Origin: Candidatus Latescibacterota bacterium
GTDB taxonomy: Bacteria > Latescibacterota > MVCY01 > DTYK01
Direction: 5' to 3'
Length of the DNA stretch: 7,467 bases
NCBI GenBank assembly: GCA_012961925.1
Contig: DTYK01000112.1
Coordinates: forward strand, 1-7,467
Below the pieces are notes generated by a model. The model was not told where the DNA came from, did no database searches, and saw only the letters and a list, made by a program, of their open reading frames with translations. Every line of letters starts with the position of its first letter. Position 1 is the first letter of the stretch. A program made the position numbers and the translations under genes. Shown piece by piece: positions 1 to 5,546 of the stretch.

Positions 1-24
1 ACCGCCCTTTCTTAAAGCTTCCAT
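1..24 (-). CDS. start of an unidentified protein, truncated by the window edge
   Basis: An ATG at 24-22 opens eight codons (MEALRKGG) that run off the left edge without a stop. The reason to believe in it is the Shine-Dalgarno AAGGAG at 38-33, exactly 8 nt upstream. An alternative ATG at 32-30 sits too close to that site and stops after six codons, so it is less likely. It follows the lipoprotein gene on the same strand after a 150-nt gap. I see no clear promoter in that gap. Eight residues are too few to assign a family. Confidence 0.5.
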
Positions 25-32
25 CTGGCCAT

Positions 33-38
33 CTCCTT
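33..38 (-). promoter_or_regulatory. Shine-Dalgarno site of the left-edge gene
   Basis: AAGGAG on the minus strand, 8 nt before the ATG at 24-22. It decides between that ATG and the overlapping one at 32-30. A second purine-rich stretch (GGAAGGAG) lies about 10 nt further upstream and may just be part of a purine-rich leader. Confidence 0.5.
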
Positions 39-174
39 TCTTTCTCCTTCCTGTCCCTGGTTGACGCTAACATTGATCTAAGCTACTTCCCTCATCACCC
101 GAGCCGTACATCTGATCAACCGCAAACAGGATAATGGATTACATACCCGGGACATCTTTGCCTGTGCAGGGGGG

Positions 175-447
175 TTATTTGCTCATTGCCTTCTCTTTGT
201 TAGCCTTGACTGCATCCCTCCTCGCTTCCAGTTTCTGTAACTCTTTCTTCTTGGCAGAGAGCTCCCTTTCTAATCTCGCCTTCTCTGCCTTTTTTGTCTC
301 CAACATCTTTTCGGCTGACTCAGCAGCCCTTTTTGCCTCCCCAAGTTGCGTCAACTCCTGCTGTGAAGGATGCTTGGCGCACCCAAGGGGCAAGGAGAGC
401 ATAACAAAGGCAAACGTTGTTACCACTGCCGTTCTGATGTTTAGCAT
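175..447 (-). CDS. small coiled-coil lipoprotein
   Basis: This encodes 90 residues. Residues 1-22 form a signal peptide: a short basic start (MLNIR), a hydrophobic core (TAVVTTFAFVMLSL) and PLG before Cys23. This resembles a signal peptidase II lipobox, although Pro at -3 is unusual. After Cys23 the mature protein is almost entirely Lys/Glu/Ala/Leu-rich from about residue 32 to 90, with leucines spaced as in a coiled coil. It ends in Lys, as Braun-type Lpp does, but lacks the usual YRK ending, so attachment to peptidoglycan is only a possibility. I chose the ATG at 447 over a GTG at 450 because GGAGG at 459-455 lies 7 nt from the ATG but only 4 nt from the GTG. It probably has its own promoter. 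It is likely a periplasmic, membrane-anchored structural protein of unknown role, and I recognise no named family. Confidence 0.8.
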   Translation of the reverse strand: MLNIRTAVVTTFAFVMLSLPLGCAKHPSQQELTQLGEAKRAAESAEKMLETKKAEKARLERELSAKKKELQKLEARRDAVKANKEKAMSK

Positions 448-561
448 CACTCCACCTCCCTGGACTCGATAAGGCCCACTCTGCTATAGGGCAATCAGGA
501 CCTCACCACACTGTTTAACCTCCCGTGGAACTATCTTCATTACGCTTCAACACCAAAAAAC

Positions 562-590
562 AAATTAACATATTGCCCTTTAAAAGTCAA
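562..590 (-). promoter_or_regulatory. possible sigma70 promoter of the lipoprotein gene
   Basis: Minus-strand TTGACT (590-585), 17 nt, then TAATTT (567-562). The -35 box is good and the -10 is mediocre. The hexamers lie just past the UroD-like gene and its T-rich tail, giving a leader of about 110 nt before the lipoprotein ATG. This supports separate transcription of the lipoprotein gene. Confidence 0.45.
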
Positions 591-591
591 G

Positions 592-620
592 AAAAAAATT
601 GTCCTGCGAACCCTTGCAAC
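592..620 (-). terminator. weak candidate terminator after the UroD-like gene
   Basis: Just after the TGA at 625-623 the minus strand can form a short imperfect stem (GTTGC with GCAGGAC, including a wobble pair and a bulge), followed by seven T residues at 598-592. The T-run is convincing but the stem is poor. It sits immediately before the putative lipoprotein promoter, which fits a transcription-unit boundary. Confidence 0.35.
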
Positions 621-622
621 CA

Positions 623-1684
623 TCATGTGTACTTGCCATATTCCTGAACCAGTTCCATCACGTGCTGGTATTGTTGGAAGCTTACGTTTTTGGGCACAGA
701 GTGGTCGGAGTGGTAGATATAACCACCGTCCTTTTTGGCCACCTGGAACTTCCTCTGAATCTCCTCCTCGATCACCTTCGGATCGGGATGAACCATAGCC
801 CTGACGTCTATACCACCCATAAAGGCGAGGCGATCCCCATACTCCCGTTTCAACTCAACCAGATCCATCCCTGCCTTCACCTCTAAAGGCTGGAGACAGT
901 CGAAACCTGCTTCGATCAGGTATGGGATAAGCTCCTTTACGCAGCCACAGCTATGAAGGATCACGGGCATCCCGTGGCCATGGAAGAAGTCGCAGACCAT
1001 CTGATCGGTCTCCAGGAGGGTCTTCCGATAGGTCTCCGGCGAGAAGAGCAGGCCGTTACGATAGCCCATATCGTTGAACAGAAAGGCGCCGTCGAACTTA
1101 AACCCCTTCTCCATCATCATCTTCGCCATACTGACTAACAGCTCAGCATGGGTGCGGAACACCTCCTTTACCCATTCGGTCTCGGTCACCATGGCTATGA
1201 GGAGTTGCTCCGTCTTCATGTAAGACTGGAAGAGGTCGTAGCCCATTGCTGCGCTGTAGGTGATGAACTTCCCATCTTCGTGAGCCCTGGAGAAATTGGC
1301 CAGATCACTGGGCCAGTTAACTCTTGTGAAATCAGGCACCAATCTCTCTTTTATCCTCTCCCAGTCTTTTTTAGATTTGATAGGCCAATCGATCACCTCA
1401 GGGGTGGTGGAGTAATCTCTGAAGTTCCTTCGCACCCCGCCACAGGAAGTGGTCTCCACGATGTAGATCTCGTTCTTCTCCAGGATCTTCACCGGAAACT
1501 GCGGTGAGAGGTCGGCCCCGAAAGAGACGATCTCGTAGCCGAAGTACTCTTCGACCGGGATTTCGTCTGGCAGACCCTCCTTTCTCCACCTGCTAACAGT
1601 TGCACCCCAGGGGCTGTCATGGATGGGAACCCTATCGGGTTCTCGGTGTTCCAGTGCTAGTTTGATCCTCTCCCTCGAATTCAC
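623..1684 (-). CDS. uroporphyrinogen decarboxylase-family protein (MtaA/UroD-like, not HemE)
   Basis: This encodes 353 residues of the UroD/MtaA TIM-barrel superfamily, close to the family's normal length. Visible marks are the N-terminal RERIKLALEHREPDRVPI, LFNDMGYRNGLLFSPETYRK at about 202-221, GMPVILHSCGCVKELIPYL at about 238-256, and LAFMGGIDVRAMVHPDP at about 286-302. His244 and Cys246 match the HxC zinc ligands of MtaA/MtbA-type corrinoid methyltransferases. The distal Cys of those enzymes falls where this protein has YHSDHSVP (324-331), so Asp327 or His328 may replace it. The RQAGR motif of true haem-pathway HemE is absent, so this is not the porphyrin enzyme. Methyl transfer to or from a corrinoid or thiol is the nearest known chemistry, but no corrinoid protein is encoded nearby and the substrate is unknown. 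The start is GTG, chosen over a TTG at 1702 because AAGGAGG lies 5 nt upstream of the GTG and inside the longer reading. It is 152 nt behind the PfkB-type kinase. Confidence 0.85.
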   Translation of the reverse strand: MNSRERIKLALEHREPDRVPIHDSPWGATVSRWRKEGLPDEIPVEEYFGYEIVSFGADLSPQFPVKILEKNEIYIVETTSCGGVRRNFRDYSTTPEVIDWPIKSKKDWERIKERLVPDFTRVNWPSDLANFSRAHEDGKFITYSAAMGYDLFQSYMKTEQLLIAMVTETEWVKEVFRTHAELLVSMAKMMMEKGFKFDGAFLFNDMGYRNGLLFSPETYRKTLLETDQMVCDFFHGHGMPVILHSCGCVKELIPYLIEAGFDCLQPLEVKAGMDLVELKREYGDRLAFMGGIDVRAMVHPDPKVIEEEIQRKFQVAKKDGGYIYHSDHSVPKNVSFQQYQHVMELVQEYGKYT

Positions 1685-1689
1685 CTGAG

Positions 1690-1696
1690 CCTCCTT
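1690..1696 (-). promoter_or_regulatory. Shine-Dalgarno site deciding the GTG start of the UroD-like gene
   Basis: A perfect AAGGAGG with a 5-nt spacer (CTCAG) before GTG at 1684-1682. The longer TTG-started reading (1702) would place this site within its own coding sequence, so the GTG start is preferred. Confidence 0.7.
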
Positions 1697-1731
1697 TGCC
1701 AAAAGACCGTTTATCCTTATCCATCAGTGGC

Positions 1732-1792
1732 GTTTAATTCACAGGTTACCCGGTTTAATGTAGCCCGAGCTTTAGACATATTAAACTGTTTA
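1732..1792. promoter_or_regulatory. cluster of GTTTAAT heptamers, possible operator
   Basis: Upstream of the UroD-like gene, GTTTAAT occurs at 1732-1738 and 1753-1759, starting 21 bp apart (two helical turns). Its complement ATTAAAC is at 1780-1786. The last copy overlaps an 11-bp palindrome, TAAACTGTTTA (1782-1792). The second and third copies form a larger inverted repeat (GTTTAATGT against ACATATTAAAC). The arrangement resembles regulator binding sites, but the tract is AT-rich and chance recurrence is possible. I see no convincing promoter in this gap. Confidence 0.3.
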
Positions 1793-1836
1793 GTCGAATT
1801 GTTTCAGCATTAATTCGATGTTTTCTAAGTCTGGGT

Positions 1837-2769
1837 TCATCGTATCTTCCGGATCTTCAGTCGCTGGTGGAGTGCCTCGATGTCGGATCGTCGGCAGAGA
1901 CCTGCCCCCGACACCATGGCGTTGGCTGCGCCGCAGGCTACGCCGAGCTGAAGGGCTTCGAGCAGACCCCTTCCTTCGGCCAGGGATACGGCAAGACCGG
2001 CGAGAAGGGCATCCCCCGACCCAACGGTATTTACAACATGATCAAGATTTACCCACGCCTTCCAGACACCTTCACTGCTTCCAGCCATCGTCCCTTCAGC
2101 CCCCATGGATACAACCACCCATCTCACACCCGATCTGTTGATCTGACAGATGCCCGAGGCGAGATCTGCATCGGAGTTCATCTTTTCGTTAAGGATGCTC
2201 TCGAGTTCCTGCAGGTTAGGCTTTACCATGTATGGAGATGCCTCAACACCATATCTGAGAGCTTCCCCGCTGGAATCGAGCAACGTTTTAGCCCTTTTTT
2301 CGTGGCACATCAGGATGAGGTCTTTGTATACACAGGGAGGAGCGCCGGCAGGTATACTCCCTGAAAAGACGACGATATCCTCCTTTGAAATCTGTTTCGC
2401 AAGCTTCCTTTCCAGATGGTTCAGATGTTCCTCTGTAATTTCAAAACCCGGTTCACGGATATGGGTCTCTGTTTTCAGGACAGGATCGATTATCGTGGTG
2501 TTCATGCGTGTGTGGCCAGCCACCGGGATCAAGTCCAGGGCTATCCGGTCCGTTTGAAGGCTCTCGTGATAGAAGCCCACCTCGAGCTCTCCAACGAATC
2601 CCAGGGCCCTCACCCTGTGCCCAAGGATCTCTACCACTCGAGCCACGTTGATCCCTTTCCCAGAGGGGATCTTTCTGGATAGCCTCGCCTGAAAAACCTT
2701 GCCCACCTGAAAGTTACCTATTTCGAGGGTACGATCGATTGCGGTGTTCAGAGTAACGGTGATTATCAA
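1837..2769 (-). CDS. PfkB-family sugar-phosphate kinase (1-phosphofructokinase/tagatose-6-phosphate kinase type)
   Basis: This encodes 310 residues, the usual size for the FruK/LacC/PfkB-2 branch of the ribokinase superfamily, which transfers phosphate from ATP to phosphorylated ketohexoses in the cytoplasm. In order: TLNTAID with substrate-binding Asp12; PSGKGINVARVVEILG (35-50), the first PfkB signature; GFVG (57-60); TRMNTT (87-92) and TETHIREPG (100-108), where many relatives have TEINEPG; FSGSIPAG (135-142); KPNLQELE (183-190); SMGAEG (221-226); and NTVGSGDALLAGLAV (247-261), the second signature with the expected catalytic base Asp253 and the GSGD anion hole. The start is TTG, supported by GGAGG at 2778-2774 and by MIITVTLN being where this family normally begins. 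The family is clear. Whether the substrate is fructose-1-phosphate, fructose-6-phosphate or tagatose-6-phosphate cannot be read from the sequence, and no PTS or lac-type genes lie beside it. Confidence 0.9.
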   Translation of the reverse strand: MIITVTLNTAIDRTLEIGNFQVGKVFQARLSRKIPSGKGINVARVVEILGHRVRALGFVGELEVGFYHESLQTDRIALDLIPVAGHTRMNTTIIDPVLKTETHIREPGFEITEEHLNHLERKLAKQISKEDIVVFSGSIPAGAPPCVYKDLILMCHEKRAKTLLDSSGEALRYGVEASPYMVKPNLQELESILNEKMNSDADLASGICQINRSGVRWVVVSMGAEGTMAGSSEGVWKAWVNLDHVVNTVGSGDALLAGLAVSLAEGRGLLEALQLGVACGAANAMVSGAGLCRRSDIEALHQRLKIRKIR

Positions 2770-2773
2770 GATA

Positions 2774-2778
2774 CCTCC
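2774..2778 (-). promoter_or_regulatory. Shine-Dalgarno site for the TTG start of the PfkB-type kinase
   Basis: GGAGG lies 4 nt before the TTG at 2769-2767. The spacing is short but no other start codon fits, and the resulting N-terminus matches the family. TTG with tight spacing suggests modest translation. Confidence 0.55.
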
Positions 2779-2850
2779 AACCGGCAGCTGGTCCTACGGA
2801 TCAATCTAAAAACCTTGCGCTTTGCCAGGGTACTTGAAGACATGGAACCC

Positions 2851-3003
2851 AGTTTTTATCGACTCGTAAAAAGTACCTAAAGCTGATTTCACCACAAAGG
2901 CACCAAGGACACAAAGGAAAAGATGTTTTTAATAATCACATAGTTATATATCTGCTTTCTTTGCGGTCTTTGTGTCTTTATGGTGAGATCTGACTTTTTA
3001 CGA
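2851..3003. repeat. nested long inverted repeat, MITE-like
   Basis: This fills much of the 296-nt gap between rbsK and the PfkB-type kinase. Inner arms at 2889-2922 and 2955-2986 are imperfect inverted copies (TCACCA.AAAG.CAC.AAG against its complement) around an AT-rich loop of 32 nt. Outer arms are an exact 11-bp inverted pair: TCGTAAAAAGT at 2864-2874 and its complement at 2993-3003. The left outer arm sits in its own near-palindrome (2851-2874, AGTTTTTATCGA / CTCGTAAAAAGT). Nested terminal repeats without an ORF resemble a non-autonomous mobile element, and a CACAAAG-rich hairpin of this sort is, to my recollection, dispersed in many environmental bacterial genomes. It may also act as a transcriptional barrier between the two kinase genes. 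No target-site duplication is obvious. Confidence 0.65.
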
Positions 3004-3042
3004 CCGAATCAATTTTGAAAACTTTGGCTACAAGGACGACTT

Positions 3043-3060
3043 AAAACCACAAATGGTGTG
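3043..3060 (-). terminator. very weak candidate terminator after rbsK
   Basis: On the minus strand, shortly after the rbsK stop, CACA and TGTG can pair around a 5-nt loop (3060-3048), followed by GTTTTAA. Four base pairs is too short to trust. The large hairpin at 2889-2986 could serve the same purpose. Confidence 0.2.
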
Positions 3061-3065
3061 ACTTA

Positions 3066-3989
3066 TTATGGCTTTATAAATCTATCCACCTCTTCCCTTG
3101 TGGGCAACGAGGTCTGAGCTCCCAATCTTGTTACGGTGAGGGCGCCGACATGGTTAGCCCAGACCACAACCTCATCGATGCCTTTTCCTTCTCCCAAGGC
3201 CACGGCCAGGGCGGCCGTGAAGGCATCACCGGCTGCGGTGGTGTCCACCACATGCACTTTCACACCTGGTATGTGCCGGATCCCATCCCTATCCCCTATC
3301 ATCGCACCCTGAGCCCCCAGTTTCAAAACCACTGTTCCGACCCCCTTCGATAACAGGCTACGGCATGCCTGTTCAGCACCTTTAAGGCCGGAGACCTTAA
3401 CCCCTGTTAACGCCTCGGCCTCGGTCTCGTTAGGACTCAATATGTCAATCTGCTTCAAGTTCGACACCGCACGTTGCGAGGCGGGGCCAGCATCGAGGAT
3501 GACAGGAACCTGGTGTCTCTTCGCCAGAGAGATGGCATAGTCATCCGTTTCCAGGGGTATTTCAAGCTGGAGCAGAAGGACATCCGCGGCGGCCAATTCT
3601 TCTGCAGCCGCATCTACGTCTTCAGGGTTGCATCTCATATTGGCACCGGGTGCAACCAGTATGCTGTTATCCCCGGAGTTATCAATGACGATGAGGGCGA
3701 CCCCTGTAGCGGCATGATCATCTGTAAACAGGTAGCGGGTGTCTACCCGCTCCCGGGCAAGGCTTGTTCTCAGCTCTTCGCCAAAGATATCCCTTCCCAC
3801 TTTTCCCACGAATGTGACCTGAGCGCCGATTCTGGCTGCAGTGACCGCCTGATTGGCCCCTTTGCCTCCAGGGACCATGGAAAATCCCTCCCCAAACAGG
3901 GTCTCCCCGGTCCGGGGGAGTCTCGGGGCCCTGATCACCAGATCCATGTTGATGCTACCGATCACCGTTATTCTGGGCATAGCGGACAT
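3066..3989 (-). CDS. rbsK: ribokinase
   Basis: This encodes 307 residues, against about 309 for E. coli RbsK. It phosphorylates D-ribose (or a close pentose/deoxypentose) with ATP to the 5-phosphate in the cytoplasm. Markers in order: ITVIGSINMDLV (7-18) with the substrate Asp16; PGGKGANQAVTAARIG (40-55), the first PfkB signature; VGKVGRDIFG (61-70); LSPNETEAEALTG (184-196), characteristic of ribokinases; KLGAQGA (223-229); VDTTAAGDAFTAALAVAL (248-265) with catalytic Asp255; and the C-terminal GAQTSLPTREEV (290-301), typical of RbsK. The reading frame is open far into serS, but homology begins only at MSAMPRITV, so the start is ATG 3989 (or ATG 3980). The upstream Shine-Dalgarno is weak. It lies 32 nt after the serS stop on the same strand with no terminator between, so co-transcription with serS is likely. 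There is no ribose transporter, RbsD or regulator here, so a nucleoside-salvage role is as plausible as ribose uptake. Confidence 0.93.
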   Translation of the reverse strand: MSAMPRITVIGSINMDLVIRAPRLPRTGETLFGEGFSMVPGGKGANQAVTAARIGAQVTFVGKVGRDIFGEELRTSLARERVDTRYLFTDDHAATGVALIVIDNSGDNSILVAPGANMRCNPEDVDAAAEELAAADVLLLQLEIPLETDDYAISLAKRHQVPVILDAGPASQRAVSNLKQIDILSPNETEAEALTGVKVSGLKGAEQACRSLLSKGVGTVVLKLGAQGAMIGDRDGIRHIPGVKVHVVDTTAAGDAFTAALAVALGEGKGIDEVVVWANHVGALTVTRLGAQTSLPTREEVDRFIKP

Positions 3990-4021
3990 AGAGATACTTC
4001 GATCCCTTGAGGCGTCATCAA

Positions 4022-5284
4022 TCAGGTGCGCCTTTCTATCTTTTCCATCTTCATGTATGGCCTCAGGATCTCTGGTACCAGGATGCTGCCGTCCTCCTGT
4101 TGATAGTTCTCCAGTATTGCAATGAGGGTCCTGCCGACAGCCACTGCTGTGCCGTTCAGTGTATGAACAAATTCGAGGGGGGCCTTGTCGTGGCGGTATC
4201 GGATGTTGAGCCGCCTGGCCTGGAAATCGGTGCAGTTGCTGCAGGAGTGGGTCTCCCTGTATCTGCCCTGCCCTGGCATCCACATCTCGATGTCGTATTT
4301 TTTTGCCGCAGGTACTCCCAGATCGCCGGTGCACATCATGACAACCTGGTAGGGGATCTGCAGTGCCTGGATAATCCTCTCCTCCAGAGACACCAGGTAT
4401 TCATGTTCGTCCCAGGACTGTTCTTTTCGGCAGAAGGAGAACATCTCCACCTTATCGAACTGGTGAACCCTGAAGATCCCCCGCACATCCTTTCCATATG
4501 ATCCGGCCTCCCTCCTGAAGCATGAGGAGAAACCGGCATACCGTAGCGGAAGCCTGCCTCCGTCGAGGATCTCATCACGATGCAGAGGGCCTAAGGTCTG
4601 TTCGGATGTAGCGGCCAGACGCATATTGTCAGGGGTTGTCTTATACATCTCCTGGTCGGCAGAAGGCAGATAGCCCATGCCAAAGAAGATCTCTTCACGG
4701 GCAAGGATCGGGGGAATCACAGGGATAAACCCTTCCTTAATAAGCAGATTAAAGGCAAAATGGATCAGGGCAAATTCCAAAAGGACCGCCTCGTTCTTCA
4801 AGTAGCAGAACCTTGTTCCGGACACCTTTGAAGCCCGTCCTATATCTATGATGTCCAGCTCCTGGCCCAACGTCACGTGGTCTTTTGGTTTGAACCCCAA
4901 GTCCTTGGGCTCTCCCCATCTTCTCACGACCACATTCTCGGTCTCGTCCTTCCCTTCTGGGACACTCTCATGAGGGAGATTGGGGATCTCTAACAACAGT
5001 GCGTTAAGGGATTCCTCCGTCCGTTTCAGGAGGGCCTCGGCCTCCTTCAAATCCTGTGAGACCTGCTTCATCTCCTGGATCAGCCCTTCTTTCCTCTCCG
5101 GGCGCTCCCTCATCTCCAGGTTGGCCTTCTTCTGGGCAGCACGCAGGCCCTCAACCTCCCCTATCAATTTACGCCTCCCTTCATCCAGCTTCAGGATCTC
5201 ATCGAGCCGGATATTCATGCCTTTTTTCCTGGCCCCCTCCCTGACCAGATCGGGATTTTTTCTGATGAACTTCAGGTCGAGCAT
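4022..5284 (-). CDS. serS: seryl-tRNA synthetase
   Basis: This encodes 420 residues, the normal bacterial length. It is a class II aminoacyl-tRNA synthetase that charges tRNA-Ser (and tRNA-Sec where present) with serine in the cytoplasm. Residues 1-105 form the N-terminal tRNA-binding arm: MLDLKFIRKNPDLVREG, then a charged antiparallel coiled coil from about 28 to 98. The catalytic domain follows: motif 1 around GFIPVIPPIL (185-194); ATSEQ (225-229), which corresponds to the serine-site T-A-E segment; motif 2 FRREAGSYGKDVRGIFRVHQ (256-275); GDLGVPAAKKYDIEMWMPGQ (320-339); RYRETHSCSN (341-350); and motif 3 NGTAVAVGRTLIAILENYQ (377-395) with Arg385. The start is an ATG with AAGGAGG 10 nt upstream. 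I found no T-box leader, and no convincing promoter in the 262-nt gap before it. rbsK follows after 32 nt. Confidence 0.97.
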   Translation of the reverse strand: MLDLKFIRKNPDLVREGARKKGMNIRLDEILKLDEGRRKLIGEVEGLRAAQKKANLEMRERPERKEGLIQEMKQVSQDLKEAEALLKRTEESLNALLLEIPNLPHESVPEGKDETENVVVRRWGEPKDLGFKPKDHVTLGQELDIIDIGRASKVSGTRFCYLKNEAVLLEFALIHFAFNLLIKEGFIPVIPPILAREEIFFGMGYLPSADQEMYKTTPDNMRLAATSEQTLGPLHRDEILDGGRLPLRYAGFSSCFRREAGSYGKDVRGIFRVHQFDKVEMFSFCRKEQSWDEHEYLVSLEERIIQALQIPYQVVMMCTGDLGVPAAKKYDIEMWMPGQGRYRETHSCSNCTDFQARRLNIRYRHDKAPLEFVHTLNGTAVAVGRTLIAILENYQQEDGSILVPEILRPYMKMEKIERRT

Positions 5285-5294
5285 CCGTTATTAC

Positions 5295-5301
5295 CCTCCT
5301 T
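5295..5301 (-). promoter_or_regulatory. Shine-Dalgarno site of serS
   Basis: A full AAGGAGG with a 10-nt spacer before ATG 5284-5282. It directly abuts the repeat-like block at 5304-5330, so the leader was either built up to or interrupted right behind the ribosome binding site. Confidence 0.75.
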
Positions 5302-5303
5302 AG

Positions 5304-5330
5304 AAAAATTGGGGACAGGTTCACATTTTT
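5304..5330. repeat. repeat-like block with imperfect inverted ends
   Basis: The plus strand reads AAAAATTG, then GGGACAGGTT, then CACATTTTT. The ends form an imperfect inverted pair (AAAAATTG against AAAAATGTG). I recall near-identical 'GGGGACAGGTTCACATTTTT' blocks as intergenic repeats in many environmental bacterial genomes, often near REP-associated IS200-type transposases. That recollection is not verified here, and no transposase is in the window. Confidence 0.4.
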
Positions 5331-5334
5331 CAGG

Positions 5335-5364
5335 ACCCTTTAGGGTTTCATCCTGGGCAGGATG
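5335..5364. other. two adjacent small hairpins upstream of serS
   Basis: ACCCT/AGGGT (5335-5346) pairs around a TT centre. CATCCT/AGGATG (5349-5354 with 5359-5364) pairs perfectly around GGGC. Neither is followed by a T-run on the minus strand, so they are not obvious terminators. They could be leader structure for serS or part of a repeat element extending to 5304. Confidence 0.4.
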
Positions 5365-5404
5365 TGGCACCGGGCCCATAGATCTGGGGATAAAAATCCA
5401 AATG

Positions 5405-5446
5405 CTGAACTCCGACTCGCCCTCGCTTCGCTCGGGCTCAGACAGG
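5405..5446. repeat. GC-rich, repeat-like tract
   Basis: This is a GC-rich stretch in an otherwise mixed intergenic region, with internal repetition (CTCGCTTCGCTCGGGC, where CTCG recurs) and a GCCC/GGGC pair (5419-5422 with 5434-5437). It does not form a clean long stem. It looks like a dispersed intergenic repeat rather than coding DNA. This rests on appearance only. Confidence 0.25.
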
Positions 5447-5449
5447 TGG

Positions 5450-5467
5450 AAAAACGGCCGCTCCGTT
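5450..5467 (-). terminator. candidate terminator after the glycosidase-like gene
   Basis: On the minus strand AACGG (5467-5463) and CCGTT (5457-5453) pair around AGCGG, with a run of T residues continuing to 5450. It lies about 80 nt past the TGA at 5549-5547. The stem is only 5 bp, and a competing hairpin (CCGTTC/GGACGG, 5463-5477) overlaps it, so efficiency is uncertain. Confidence 0.35.
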
Positions 5468-5546
5468 CGCCGGACGGTCTTTGCGGCTCAGGCTTAAGGG
5501 CACTTTATCCTCTACCGCGTCAAACGATCCTCCGATGCCATAGCCC

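Noticed and set aside
600..622. GGTTCGCA resembling a tRNA T-arm
   Set aside because: No acceptor, D or anticodon arms surround it. It is just the sequence after the UroD-like stop.
623..1684. Assignment as haem-pathway HemE
   Set aside because: The N-terminal RQAGR substrate motif is missing, and the HxC metal motif and C-terminal pattern fit the MtaA/UroD-like branch instead.
1685..1702. TTG start of the UroD-like protein six codons upstream
   Set aside because: The perfect AAGGAGG lies inside that extension and is ideally placed for GTG 1684.
3474..4010. Long plus-strand open frame of 178 codons opposite rbsK
   Set aside because: It is antisense to a clear ribokinase, has no family features and no convincing ribosome binding site. 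The other plus-strand frames (for example 134-472, 1148-1507 and 4007-4501) are rejected for the same reason.
3990..4334. N-terminal extension of ribokinase, open for 115 codons into serS
   Set aside because: The frame is open only because it shadows serS. Ribokinase homology starts at MSAMPRITV (3989), and the extension has no recognisable domain.
5285..5546. T-box or other serS leader riboswitch
   Set aside because: I see no T-box consensus or specifier-loop arrangement, only repeat-like blocks and small hairpins.
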